From positions 22,606,779 through 22,670,778 of the forward strand of contig CM025851.1 of NCBI GenBank assembly GCA_003952965.2: DNA of 64,000 nucleotides, written 5' to 3'. Below, one piece after another: positions 37,689 through 50,026 of this stretch. The stretch is from Morella rubra (Eukaryota > Streptophyta > Magnoliopsida > Fagales > Myricaceae). Below the pieces are notes generated by a model. It saw only the letters and a list, made by a program, of their open reading frames with translations. It had not been told where the DNA came from and did not search any database. The translations under genes were made by a program, and so were the position numbers. Numbering within the stretch: position 1 is the first letter of the stretch; the number at the start of each line of letters is the position of its first letter.

Positions 37689-38835
37689 TTACAAGACACG
37701 AGTAAATGTGTGTAATGAAGCGGTAAATGCAGTGGAAGGTGATTCTTCACTGGATTTGTGTCCCAAGCGGCTGGCTCATATGAGTGAGAAGGGATTGCAG
37801 ATTTCGACAAGGAAATCCTTTATGCCTTTCACCAAAGGTACGTCTTTAAATCTCTATGATTATTGTTTACTTGGTAAACAACATGGAGTTTCTTTTCAGA
37901 AATCCTTTAGAAAGCCCAATATCTTAGATTTGGTTTATTCTGATATATGTGCTCCCGTTGAGGTGGAGTCCTTAGGTGGCAATAAATATTTTCTTACCTT
38001 TATTGATGATACTTCACAAAAGGTATAAATGTTTTGTTTGAGATCAAAAGACCAAATTTTTCAACACTTCAAGAAGTTTCTTGCCATGATAGAACAGGAA
38101 ACTAGTAAGGTTTTGAATTGTCTCCAGACTGACAACGGAGGAGAATATATATCTAATGACATTAGACATGAGAAGATAGTTCCTAGTACCCCACAGTACA
38201 AGGGTGTGGCAGAGAGAATGAACCACACACTACTGTCGAAAAGGTCTGAAGCATGTTAAGGATGGTTGGACTACCTAAGCCATTTTGGGGTGAAGCTGTT
38301 TGCATTGCGTACTACCTAATCAACTGGTTTCCATCAGTTCCTTTAAGTTTTGAGATTCTAGTGTGGATAGGAAATGATGTTTCCTATTTTCACTTGAAGG
38401 TTTTTAGGTGCAAGGTATTTGCATATGTGCCTAAGGAGCCATGGCTAAAGCTTGATAACATAGCCACTCCATGTACTTTTTGTTGGCTACAGGATATAAG
38501 ATCCAGAAAAGAAGAAGATTATTAGAAGCATAGATGTGATTTACAGTGAAACTCAAAGTTTGACAAATTTTGAGAAATTTGAGAATCCAAGACGGCACGT
38601 TGAAGGTGTTACTGACCTTACACCTATCTCTTTTTCTCCAGACAGTGCATTTTAGGGAGGAGGGATGCACGTTGATAGATATGTTAATGAGGTCGATGAG
38701 GATGATCTAGAGGATGTTGAGCAGGGGGAGCAACCTACTCCATCAGTACTTTAGGCTAGAAGGTCTACTAGAGAGCATCGTCCATCAGTCAGTTATCCTG
38801 ATTCAGATTATATTTTGTTAATTGATGAGGGGTGA
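37689..38835 (+). mobile_element. Ty1/copia integrase remnant
   Basis: The + strand holds the pre-integrase block 'KRLAHMSEKGL', the core start 'KPNILDLVYSDICAPVEVES', the 'LQTDNGGEY' block, and the core end 'PKPFWGEAV-IAYYLIN--PS'. A linker to the reverse transcriptase ('RRSTREHRPS--YP') follows. The reverse transcriptase itself is absent because another element begins at about 38836. It is a fossil broken in several places, lacking gag and the 3' half. Confidence 0.85.
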
Positions 38836-38839
38836 AAAT

Positions 38840-40450
38840 CAAGTTTAGACCCAATACTATACCTAGAGGGGTGAATAGGTATTTAAAAATTTAACAATTT
38901 TTTTTTTACACAGAAAAATATCACTACAATTATCAATTAATTTAAAATAGCAAATATGTAAAATCTTAGAGCAACAACAATTTTACAACAAAGCAATTTA
39001 TGACAGAAATATCTTTATCTCTTAAATTGTTTAACTAAGATACTAGATCTTTAACATAAGAATCAAGATGACTAAAGATATAGAGAAAATCACAAGAACA
39101 ACACAAGCAATATTAGCAATCAACCAAGATAAAGAAGACACAAAAATTTTGGTGACGAAGTGAAAATCTCGTGAGGTAAACTTACTCGAGAGATAAATAC
39201 ACTCTCTGTGTTTGAAGGCAACACCAAGCGATCCACTAAGAATTTCCAGACTTTACAAGATGGTGATCAAAAGTAAACCCTTCACTTTTTTCAGATTCCC
39301 CACTCTTCGATAAAGTCACCCAAGAACCCTTTTTGGGTCAGTGCCCAACACACAATCGACGACCAGCAACTTTGATATGTTCTTTATTAGATACTGACGA
39401 ACTCGTCAGTCCTTTAATCTTCAACATAGGAAATATCGATTCTCTTCCAACGATGTCCTACAGCCACAATTTTCCACCAGAGGGAAGAAAAAGTTCTCTC
39501 TAACAATCAGATCAAAGAATAGAACGTGTTTGGCTTAGAGAGAGAAACTGAGTACAAATGGTCTAGAGAGGTTTTTTGAGAGTTAAGCAAAAGCAATGTA
39601 TGTAAAAAATAACTGAGGCTTAGGAATAGACTTATAAAGTGTTTAGGTAGGGATACGAGGGTTAAATGGATAAAAGAGGAGGTTTGGGCGAAGTTCCAAT
39701 ACTTAAAACAAATTCTATTAAAATATCTGTCAGGCTAACCTTGGTTTGACCATAGGCTGACCATACCACTTAAAATACTCCAGGACATACTGCAAACCAC
39801 TCTAGACCTTCCAGTTCCTCAAGACACCCTTTTAGTAGCCTCTTAAAAAATCTTCAAGCCTCCATAGACCAGGCAAGTTGCTTTAACATTCTAAACCAAA
39901 AATACATTTATTAAAGTACTATTTTGCCCATGGAAATTATGCCAATTTACATGTACATTCTCAATCTCTCCCTTTGGAAATTTCCATAAGAAAACCTTAA
40001 GCTAACACAAATCTAATCTAAGTTCTGTTATCACCAAAAGGAGAACTTAGTTTACAATATTATGCAACCTAAAGAAATTAACAAAGTTTCTAAGCAACTT
40101 GTCTTGTGATTTGAGTACTTGAAATCACACTCAAACTCAACCGTGATCATTATAATCATTTGCAACAAATTATAACATATAAGATCACACTATTGCATTA
40201 ACACAACTTCCAACAAAAATATATAATCATTAATCATCTAAGGAAGTTCAATGCAATCTTCAACACTCAACAGTTCTAATTTCAATAAAATTAGAATTCC
40301 TACAAAATTGAAGCATTAATCAAATTTATAAGGACTATATCCAAATCACTTTTAAAAATTAGACTAAACTAATCAAAGAGAGCATTAGCTGATGACTTAA
40401 AATATCAAATCTAATAACAAAGGCTAATCTCAATATCTAAATAATAAATG
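38840..40450 (-). mobile_element. LTR-like region of a Sirevirus-like copia element, minus orientation
   Basis: The left edge 'CCTAGAGGGGTGAATAGG' near 38860 reads on the minus strand as the pyrimidine-rich end common to Sirevirus-type LTRs. The body is AT-rich and ORF-free and is homologous to 1986-3239. Right edge is approximate. Confidence 0.45.
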
Positions 40451-40736
40451 GATACATCAGTATATCCATAAAAAAGTATCAACAAAACATAATACATTGT
40501 TCAGCACATAGAAACAAGATAATCTGAAAGCGAGTAAAGAAGTTAAAGAAGTGAACACTTCTGCAATCTTCAACCATTCTAGTTCAGTGCCACAAAAAGA
40601 AATGTTATTACTTCTATTGTCTTTAGCCATTCTAAAACAAGCAAATACACAACATAAATGTCTCCAAACTCCAGCAACATCACAACAAAAAGTATGACTC
40701 CCACTTGATGTCCTCTCGATTCTTGTTGGACTCGAC

Positions 40737-41793
40737 CTAAAGAATCGTATGAGCATAAGAGATTAAATCAATATCTGCTTGCAATTGAGAGATAGTCTCG
40801 ACCTTCCTTTGCTTGTCTGCTTGCATCTTTTGGAGTTTAGTCCATGTAAGCTGAGAATCAGCTTTGATTAGCGGCAGATCAGTCATCATAGCAGATGTCC
40901 TCTCAAGAACCAATTTCATGCTTTCCATCAAATATTTATGATCAGATAAAACAACAGTTGATTGTGAAGGAGTAGAATAAGAAGATGAAGTTTTAGACTT
41001 CTTCTTATGAGCTATGGTTTGGGAAAGGGTGCTCAGGCCAATCTTTGCTAGAGACTTTACTCTAGGAATTGAATAGGGATATGAAATTTCAAACAAGAGA
41101 ACCAATTTATGAATTAAACAAGCATAGGGCAGGTATAAATTGGCTTTGTTTGAACGGAAAATTTTCAACATGTGTGCACATATAACCGATCCTAAATCGA
41201 TAAAGTCACCATGAAGAAAGGCACATACAAATTTAGCTCTATCTAGAGACAAGGCTGATAACTGCTGAGTAGGTAAAATGTTTGTACCAATTATCCTACT
41301 AATCAACATGACTTCAGGTATGAAGTCTACTGCAAAGAATCCTTTACCATCAAAAGGCAAAGGTTTCTTGGCAATAAAACTTGTTATAGTGTCCAAATGA
41401 GGACAAGTCTTAGCAGTATGAGATAGGATTATCAATTCTGGGTAAAGATAAATTATGAGATAAAAGATTAGGAGTAATTTTGACAATTTTTCCTCTAAGG
41501 AAAATAGAAAACTGGTTAGATTTAGAGATGTCATGAATATGAGAGTAGAATTCTCTGACCAATTGAGTTGTAGGAGGAACCAGATTCATAAGTAAAGATT
41601 CCCACTTCATATGAATGAAAAGTCGAGGGATAGTTGTTTGAGACAAGTCTTCAAGTGCGACCTCCCTATCCACTAACGGGGTTAATGTGGAAAACTGTTC
41701 ATTGTAGTTGGTTTCCGCATTGGCATCCAAAAACAGATCTGCATCATAGCTTATAAGCCTCTTTCCTTTCTTTGTTGATCTCTTTAATGTCAT
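40737..41793 (-). mobile_element. Retroelement-associated ORF, 'putative plant transposon protein' type, broken
   Basis: Two overlapping minus-strand frames carry 'PRLFIHMKWESLL', 'LVREFYSHIHD' and 'FLRGKIVKITPNLLSHNLSLP' (41410-41650), then 'RIIGTNILPT', 'ICAHMLKIFRSN' and a lysine/serine-rich C-terminal with a coiled-coil-like 'KLQKMQADKQRKVETISQL' (40737-41000). This fits the widespread domain of unknown function found in plant retroelement ORFs. It lies upstream (in minus orientation) of the LTR-like sequence at 38840-40450 and probably belongs to that element. It has about one to two breaks. Confidence 0.5.
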
Positions 41794-41935
41794 CTGTTAT
41801 GAAAGTGTCTATGTATGTTGGCATTATTTCCATGGGCAAAATAATCATTTTATTAATGTAATTTTCAGTTTAAAATGTATATAGAAATTTGATTGGTTAT
41901 TAAGGATGTGGAGCCCAAAAAAATGTGATAGAAGC

Positions 41936-42762
41936 TGCCTCGTTCCATCACTTCAGATCGAGACATCAAGTTCATCAGTAATTTTTGGAGGAGCTTATGG
42001 GGAAAGCTGGGAACAAAGTTGAATTTCAGCAGTGCTTACCACCCCCAGACGGATGGTCAGATGGAAGTGGTGAATCAGAGTTTAGGCAATCTTTTGCTGT
42101 GCTTGGCGGACACTAAACCCAAGCAGTGGGATTTAGCATTACCTCAAGCCAAATTTTCCTACAACAGATCGACGAACAGGACCACCGGCCTGAGCCCCTT
42201 TGAAATTGTATATGGTCAGAACCCATCTGGCATCTGGACCTAGCTCCTATTCCACGTGTTGGTCGTTTGCATCCTAAGGCAGGTGAGTTGGCACAACATC
42301 TTCGAGACATCCATGAGCAGGTGAAATTGGCCATTCACGAGAGCAATACTAAGTACAAAGCTCATGCCGATAGTCATCGCCGTCAGGTACTTTTTGAAGT
42401 TCGTGATTTTGTTTGGCTGTCTTAACTCGTGATCGCTTCCCTGTTGGCGAGTATAATAAGCTTAAGGAGCGGAAGATTGGACCCTGTGAGATACTGCAGA
42501 AGATCAATGACAATGCTTACAGTTGCGTCTTCCTACTCACTTGAAGACTTCTGATGTCTTTAATGTGAAACACCTGAGCCCTCATTTTGCAGATTCTGTT
42601 GATGCTGCTGTGAACTCGAGGACGAGTTCTTTCCTACCCGGGGTGACTGATGCAGGGGGAGCTGAGTCAGACGACGCTGAGCTGTCAGATTCCACATTGA
42701 TGGCGTTGAATTACCTTGAGCGGGTAGATCGGCGCAAGGATGGCAAGAAAATCGGAATCTAA
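41936..42762 (+). mobile_element. Ty3/gypsy integrase C-terminal remnant
   Basis: The + strand shows 'NFWRSLWGK', 'FSSAYHPQTDGQMEVVNQSL', 'FSYNRSTNRTTGLSPFEIVY' and then the C-terminal 'KAHADSHRRQ' and 'KLKERKIGPCEILQKIN' blocks. It is the end of a pol gene, with the upstream parts missing, and is broken in a few places. Confidence 0.85.
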
Positions 42763-43353
42763 CCTAATTGGAGCAGTTTTCGTGCACGTGTCGGTTTTTT
42801 GGTCATAACTTTGGCTACGAGTATCCGATTCGCACCCATGACCCCAATTCGGAAAGCTCTTTTCAGGCGTACTTCGTGGTCACTAGCTATGCTTTGGTGC
42901 ACCTCGTTTCGAGCCCTAAAAATGCTGTTTTCCCCATCAAAAACCTATTTTTGGTTGGTTTTCTTTCCTTTATCATTTTGGGAATTATTTTTGAATCCGA
43001 TTTGGACCAGATTTTGGTAGCCTATTTATTTTTGGTAACATTTCATTAGGGATGCATTCTTAACTATTTTAGCCTGGCTTGTGGGTTGTTTTGGAGATGA
43101 TTGAATAATTTGAATTTGAGAATTCTCTCTGAGATTTTTGGGAAGAATTCGGAGTCTTTCCTTGCAACATACCGACTACCCTAGCCTACAGGATAATCGC
43201 TATCTTGTTTCAGCCATTCAGTGAGTCGCCGCCTAGGTTCCCACCAACTGTTTGACACCCAAGCTACCTAGGTCCTAGCCTTTTTGTCGTGCTTTTTGCA
43301 TCGATTTGTCATGCTTCTAGCTTTGATTTGTCATGCTTCCTAGCCATCTTAGG
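42763..43353 (+). mobile_element. 3' end / LTR-like sequence following the gypsy integrase remnant
   Basis: This is non-coding DNA downstream of the integrase end. The last part contains a 'GATTTGTCATGCTTC' phrase twice (about 43303 and 43325). LTR ends could not be fixed. Confidence 0.3.
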
Positions 43354-43805
43354 TGTCACTCCCTAAGGCAGCCGAAATTCACTTTAATGGCTAAAATGCT
43401 AATTTGCTTCACTAATCTTCCAATAATCAAATCAACCTAATTGCTTTGATTACTTTACTTGCTTCCGAAAAATAAAAAGTCTCCAAATTTAAACCATAAA
43501 CTCATGGATAATCTCCAAACATATTAAAAGAATAAAAATCATATGGTTTGGTTTTCGAGACAAAAATGTCCGAGTGCTTAAAAAATTTAATTGCTCCAAC
43601 GTGCTCCTCAATGTCTGAACAATAACTCAGTTGCACGTGAGCTCCAATTCTCACTAAATCATGTCCTAATCAAGGTTTCAAACTTAGTCTCTCAAGTACT
43701 AAATACTCTCTCTTAGTCACTAATTATCCCCTAATCTCACTACCAATCACAAACAAGAGAGCATAAACAATATGCATGTGATGTTTGAAAGCTCGGGGTA
43801 TGACA
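43354..43805 (-). repeat. 3' LTR candidate of the gypsy element
   Basis: In element orientation it begins TGTCATACCCCGAGC directly after a purine tract and ends GGGAGTGACA, giving TG...CA ends and 452 bp. Confidence 0.55.
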
Positions 43806-43868
43806 TACTCCCCCACTTAGAAATAATTTCGTCCTCGGAATTGAAACATAACACAAGAGACGTACCAG

Positions 43869-44957
43869 TTAGTCAAACAAGTGAGGATACTTGTCACACA
43901 TGTCTGCCTCTAACTCCCATGAAGCTTCAGTGATATCGTGACTCTGCCATAACACTTTCACTAAAGGAATCTTCCTGTTACGCAGCTCTTGATCCTTTCT
44001 ATCTAATATCGCCACAGGTTGCTCCTGGTAGGTTAAGTTCTTTGCTAGTTTCAAAGGCATATAATCTATCACATGGGAAGGATCTGGAACATATTTTCTC
44101 AACATAGAAATATGAAATGTATCATGAACTCCTTCCAATTCTGGCGGTAAGGCTAACTGATAAGCTGTTACTCCTACCTTACGTAGTATCTCAAAAGGTC
44201 CAACATATCTGGGACTCAACTTTCCTTTCTTCCCAAATCTCTTAACTCCTTTCATAGGAATCACCTTCAAGAATACTTTATCCCCTTCCTCAAAATCTAA
44301 CGGTTGTCTACGATTATCAGCATAACTCTTTTGTCTACTCTGAGCCACCTTCAACCTGTCCTTGATTAGTTCTACCTTTTCACATGTCCTTTGGATTAGG
44401 TCAGATCCAATCATTTGTCTTTCTCCTACTTCATCCCAAAACAACGGCGTTCTACATTTCTGTCCATAAAGAGCTTCGTATGGTGCCATCTGAATACTGG
44501 TCTGATATGTATTGTTATAAGCAAATTCCACCAATGGTAAATATTGAATCCAAGATCCCTTGAATTCTAAAATACAAGCTCTCAACATATCCTCTAAGAT
44601 CTGAATGACTCTTTCTGATTGACCATCAGTTTGAGGATGAAATGCAGTACTAAACTTTAACTGGGAACCTAATGCTTTTTGGAATCCATTCCAAATTCTC
44701 GAGGTAAATCTCGTATCCCGATCAGATACTATAGAACTAGGTATACCATGAAGTCGTACAATTTCCTTAATGTATAACTCAGCCAACTTCTCAGAAGTAT
44801 AACTAACCTTAATAGGAATGAAATGAGCTGATTTTGTCAAACGATCTATGACAACCCAAATAGCATCTTGTCCAGTCAATGCTCTTGGTAACCCAACTAC
44901 AAAATCCATAGCAATCTCATCCCATTTCCACACTGGGATTTGTAAGGGTTGTAACAA
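43869..44957 (-). mobile_element. Gypsy integrase with chromodomain-like C-terminus
   Basis: Shows the core 'WDEIAMDFVVGLPRA', 'IVSDRDTRFTS-IW', 'FHPQTDGQSERVIQILEDML' and the C-terminal 'ILRKVG--AYQLALPPEL', 'VHDTFHISMLRKYVPDP' and a 'VLWQSHDITEASWELE' chromodomain-like block. The family is Tekay/Del-like. Confidence 0.9.
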
Positions 44958-45061
44958 TCCTGCAGGTTTCTAATGTTCAGCTTTCACTTGTTGGCAAATC
45001 AAACATCTACTAACAAACTCTGCTATCTCTCTTTTCATCCCAGGCCACCAAAACTTAGCTT

Positions 45062-45628
45062 TCAAATCTTGGTACATCCTTGTGGAACCTGGATGTATGA
45101 ATACTTTGACCTATGGGCTTCCTGTAGTATTAGTTCCTTAATCTCCTTATTGTCTGGGACCACTATCCTGTCTCTAAAGTATGCCAATCCATCATTCTTA
45201 ATCATTACCTCTGATTTTGAATCCACAAGTTCTTTCACTATTGGATCTTGAGTCTGTCCATCCTTAATCCGATCCCGTAATGAAGATTGAATTGTCAATG
45301 CATTCAATTGTTTCACTTCCTCATCCAAAAGTAATTCAATCTCATTCCTTTCCATATCCTTTTCCAATTCAGGAGACAACTTCTGACTCCTTTCTTTTCC
45401 TTCCTCAAACTTCCTACTCAAGGCATCTGCCACAACATTTGCCTTTCCAGGATGATAATTGATGGTACAATCATAGTCCTTGATTAACTCCAACCATCTC
45501 CTTTGTCTCATATTCAACTCCTTCTGAGTAAAGAAATATTTCAAACTCTTATGATCTGTATAGATTTCACACTTAACTCCATACAGATAATGTCTCCAAA
45601 GTTTCAGTGCAAACACTACAGCTGCCAA
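45062..45628 (-). mobile_element. Gypsy RNase H and pre-integrase zinc-binding region
   Basis: Shows '[13 protein letters not shown]', '[12 protein letters not shown]', '[14 protein letters not shown]' and '[16 protein letters not shown]', the standard Ty3/gypsy RNase H pattern. Confidence 0.9.
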
Positions 45629-45955
45629 TTCTAAATCATGAGTGGGGTAATTCTTCTCGTGAGTCTTAAGCTGTCGTGATGCATATGCAATAACTTTTCC
45701 TTCCTATATCAATACTCCTCCTAAACCTGTCCTTGAGGCATCAGTATAAATAACATATACTTCTGATTCCTTAGGTAAAGCTAAAATAGGTGCAGTAATC
45801 AGTCTACTTTTCAACTCCTGAAAACTTTGCTCACATTCCTCCGTCCATATAAATTTAGCATTCTTCTTTGTCAATGCTGTTAGAGGTGTGCCAATCTCGA
45901 GAATCCTTCTACAAATCTACGATAATATCCAGCAAATCCAAGAAAACTTCTAATA

Positions 45956-46663
45956 TCATGAACTATAGTAGGTCTTGGCCAAGTATAAACTGCCTCTACT
46001 TTTCCTAGGATCAACTGATATACCTTCACTCGAAATAATATGTCCTAGAAATGCTACTTCCTTTAACCAAAAATCACATTTCGAGAACTTAGCATATAAC
46101 TGTTCATCCCTCAATCTTTGCAAAACTAACCTCAAATGATTCTCATGCTCTTCCTTACTCCTAGAGTATATCAATATATCATCAATGAATACTACCAGAA
46201 AATGATCCAGAAAATCTCTAAATATTCTTTGCATCAAATCCATAAATGCAGCAGAAGCATTTGTTAATCCAAAAGGCATTACCAGGAATTCGTAATGGCC
46301 ATACCTGGTACGAAAAGTTGTCTTTGGTATATCCTCCTTCCTGATTCTCAATTGATGATATCCTGACCTTAGATCAATCTTAGAAAATATTTCAGCACCA
46401 TTCAATTGATCAAACAAATCATCAATCCTAGGTAAAGGATACTTATTCCTAATAGTAACCTTATTCAGCTCTCGATAGTCTATGCACATTCTCATAGTGC
46501 CATCCTTCTTTTTCACAAATAACACTGGAGCTCCCCAAGGTGAAACACTAGGTCTAATATATCCTTTCTGCAATAAATCTTGCAGTTGTTCCTTTAATTC
46601 CTTTAGTTTAGCTGGGGCCATCCTATATGGAGCTTTTGACAAAGGTGCAGTATCTGGTACCAA
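45956..46663 (-). mobile_element. Gypsy reverse transcriptase
   Basis: Shows '[20 protein letters not shown]', '[15 protein letters not shown]', '[13 protein letters not shown]' and the catalytic '[11 protein letters not shown]' block in the expected order. Confidence 0.9.
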
Positions 46664-46686
46664 TGAAATTTCAAATTCAATTTCTC

Positions 46687-47480
46687 TTACTGGTGGTAAT
46701 CTGGTAGTTCTTCTGGAAAGACATCTTGGTACTCACAGATAACTGGTATGGTTTCTAACTTCTTCTCTTCCTCTTGAACTCCAGCAATTGAAACTAGAAA
46801 AGCCTGAGCTCCATTAACTACACTTTTCCAAGCTTTCAATGCAGATATTAATCGTACCGGAGGAAATTCCTTGCTTGGTCTGGGAATCACTTTCTTGGCA
46901 TTCCTGAACTGAATTCTCTTAGGTCCAGGTACAAATAAACTTACTTCCTTTGCATGACAATCTAATGTCACATGATAACCAGATAACCAATCCATGCCAA
47001 GAATCACATCAAAATTACCCATATCTAGGATTGTCAAATCTATAGGCAATCTCCATCCTGCTATTTCCATTGGAAACTTCTTGATTTTCTTAGTACACGT
47101 ACTATTTATTCCCAACGGAGTTACCACATCAAGTCTAACAAGTAAGGGTTCTATCAACAATCCAAGTCTATTTACGCAATTCTGTGAAATAAAAGAATGC
47201 GTAGCACCAGTATCAAACAACACGGTTACTAATCCACAAGAAAGGGAAAAAGTACCTGTCACCACATTCTCATCTTGCTCTGCTTCCTCCATATTTAGAG
47301 CAAACACTCTTGCTGGTCCAGTTCCCCTCTGTTGATTTCCAGGATTTCCTCTTTGATTGTTACCGGGGTTAGTAACTTGATTCCCACGCCATTCTGAGGG
47401 AATCCTTGCCTCACTGTACAATTTCTAGCAAAATGACCTATCTTCCCACAAGTAAAACAAACTATCCCTGCAGTACTAGG
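46687..47480 (-). mobile_element. Gypsy protease and gag zinc knuckle
   Basis: The protease shows 'VLFDTGATHSFIS' and 'VILGMDWLSGYHV'. Just upstream on the minus strand a CX2CX4HX4C zinc knuckle ('CFTCGKIGHFARNC') is visible at about 47430-47470. Confidence 0.85.
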
Positions 47481-47650
47481 GCCATTCCTTCTATCCCCTT
47501 GCCCGTTGCCTCTATTCCCAAAATTGCCTCCTCCTCTCTTTCCTGATGACTGTCCTTGGAATTGAGTTTCTTGGAAAGAGCGTTTCTTATTCTGCTCATT
47601 AACAATAGCACTCTCCTGTAAGGTACGTTCTACGATCGAGGCTCTATCAA

Positions 47651-48175
47651 CTAACTGCTGAAAATTCTCAAACTTATGGCAACAGACTCTTTCCTTAATA
47701 CGGGATTGTAATCCTCTCTCAAACTTACGGATTTCCTACCCTCATCAGGAATCATATATAAAGCAAATCTAGACAATTCTATAAACTTAGCAGCATACTC
47801 AGCTACTGACCTTGCTCCCTGACTTAAGGTAGTAAATTCTTGGGCTTTGGCTTCTCTGATCATCTCAGGAAAATATCGATCTAGAAATTCCTTTTTAAAT
47901 TGCTCCCAAGTCCACTCAATCTCCAAGAGTTCCTTCTTGGCTTGCCACCACCTTTTGGCTTCTCCTTTCAGTTGATATGTGGCATATCGTATCATTTGAT
48001 CATTAGTGCACTCTAACACTTGCATTAATTCCTCAATATTCATAAGCCAATTTTCAGCCACTAAGGGTTCCGTACCTCCTTCATAACTAGGGGGATGGTG
48101 CTTAGCAAACTTATCAAACGAGCTTCCTTCATGCACGTTCTCCCCTCCTCTATCTCTATTCCTTCTAGCTGCCAT
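47651..48175 (-). mobile_element. Gypsy gag
   Basis: Shows 'HHPPSYEGGTEP', 'LMNIEELMQVLECTNDQMI', 'LKGEAKRWW', 'FKKEFLDRYFP' and 'FTTLSQGARSVAEY', the Ty3/gypsy Gag pattern of the Tekay/Del group. Confidence 0.9.
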
Positions 48176-48340
48176 TATCTCCTGAAACACAAAGGTAGGC
48201 TATAAACTCCAAATTACCACAAGATATGGACAATATCATATATTCCTATGATCATACTAAGCTTACTAACGAGGTAGTGCTTTTCCTAATACTCTAGTTT
48301 TCTTAGGTTCAACTAACTATCTTTGCTTTCCTAAAAAACT

Positions 48341-48352
48341 TCTCTGATACCA
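48341..48352 (-). other. Primer-binding site, initiator tRNA-Met type
   Basis: The minus strand reads TGGTATCAGAGA two bases after the LTR end 'GGGTTATTACA', matching the usual plant tRNA-iMet primer site. Confidence 0.8.
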
Positions 48353-48354
48353 TC

Positions 48355-50026
48355 TGTAATAACCCGGACCGTGAAGACCTCAAGCGTTGTCTTATAGTAA
48401 TGGACACAGCTATAAAGCTGAGGTTACGGCCTATGGGAAGATCGACAAAGCAACAAGATACTAAGCAAAACACACGAAGGACCTTTTATTAATACCGAGG
48501 TATTACAAAAGAGGACCACTTTCTATAATGTACATACTAAAAGTAAACTGCAGTGAAAACTAAGAAAACATAAAACGAAGATCTCTAATCTTCATCATCA
48601 GTGTTATCCAAGTCTGAGATGTTGATGTAATTATCTGAGTGCGGAGTGATCCATCTATGTCCTCGTCCCTCTATCAGGACATCTAGGTCACGTGTGACAT
48701 ACACACGGAAAGTCAGCTCCAGAGTGATAAAGCCATGTTGAATGGCTTTGGTAAACTCACCTAAATAAACCTCAGACATCTACTAAAGAAATTATTTAAC
48801 AAACAACAGTGAGTCCAAATGACTCAGTAAAGCCAGCGGTTAGTACAACAGAATAGCAGATAGAATAAAAGATATTGAAGAAACCCGTTCAACAATAAAA
48901 TCTCAACAGAATAAGAAAGTAAATGAAAAGACTCAGTTTTCTCAAAAAATGATCTTTTCCTTTTTCCATTTTCAATTTCGATCACCACTACTCTCACTCC
49001 AGAGTGAATCACTTGGCCAGAGTGACGGGTTACAAGTAACCTTCTGTATCTTTGCAGCAGTACTCCCAGAGTACAATACGGCCTCAAACTCCCAGAGTGA
49101 GTTATCCTAACAAAGGATCTTTCCGCGTACGACGGAGAGGCCAGAATGTCACAACAAGTGAACACATCCTCTTGTGCACAGTACTGTCACGTCTTCACAG
49201 TATTACGTTAAGTATGCATGTCTCATGTCAACGCCCATACATATCATTCATGATATGCAACACCTTAACCATACTTGAACATCAAATATTCCTTTCCAAC
49301 GTACAAGTTAAGTATGCATGTCTCATATCAACGCCCATACATCTCATTTATGATATGCAACACCTTAACTCGTTTCCATCATCACAACATTATAAAAGTT
49401 CTCAAAGGAAAATGTTGTGAAGGCAAAAACAACACTTTGATTTCTCGGTTAAAAACCGGCTTAATCACCACGTAGAAAATACTAATTTTGACATGAAAAG
49501 TATTGAAATCAAAAGGAAAGAAATATGTTCAAGCTTTGAAAAAACAAGAATTTTGAAAAGAAACGGATCAAAGTTGAAAAACAAACTTGAAAACGAATCG
49601 AACTTTGAAAATGATACTTTTTCGAAAGGACGAGCTTGTTCTTCGTCAAGAACACGAAGAAGAACATCAAGAATAATAGAAGAATAGAAAAATGCTAATC
49701 AACATCAAGAGATGCTAGAATAATAAAGACAAGAGATTCACAATAATCATCTTGAAAACTTGAATCGAAATCAAAGATAACCAACTAAACTTTACCTCTA
49801 AGCGTGCTTGATCTTTGCTAAACTTTTTCCTCCTCTTTCTTTCACTTCACTTTACTCTTTCTCTCAAGATTTAACTCACAAAAATTCAGATTGAATGGTG
49901 TACTCTTCAAAGGTCGAAATCCACCCCTATTTATAGGAAAACACAGCCGGTTGCATTCCGACACGTGTCCGGCCTAGCTAGGCTAGCTTTGGTGAGTCAC
50001 TAGGCTACATTTCTCTCCTCTTGACA
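48355..50026 (-). repeat. 5' LTR candidate of the gypsy element
   Basis: In element orientation it would begin TGTCAAGAGGAG and end GGGTTATTACA, about 1672 bp, with a TATA box 'CTATAAATAGGGG' near 49930 and a leader after it. The promoter layout supports an LTR, but it is unlike the 452-bp candidate at the other end. Confidence 0.55.
49207..49372. repeat. 100-bp-period direct repeat inside the LTR
   Basis: The phrase 'GTTAAGTATGCATGTCTCAT' starts at about 49207 and 49307, each followed by 'CAACGCCCATACAT' and 'GATATGCAACACCTTAA'. Copies are nearly identical over about 63 bp. Confidence 0.9.

Larger units (their letters stand above)
43354..50026 (-). mobile_element. Ty3/gypsy (Tekay/Del-like chromovirus) element with gag-pol, broken
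   Basis: A long minus-strand element about 6.7 kb in length. Parts, left to right: LTR-like end 43354-43805, purine tract 43808-43815, integrase with a chromodomain-like C-terminus 43869-44957, RNase H 45062-45628, reverse transcriptase 45956-46663, protease 46687-47421, zinc knuckle about 47430-47470, gag 47651-48175, primer-binding site 48341-48352, LTR-like end 48355-50026. It has most domains but about four or five breaks, so it is a fossil. The two LTR-like ends do not resemble each other, which suggests a mosaic copy and prevents LTR dating. Confidence 0.8.
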
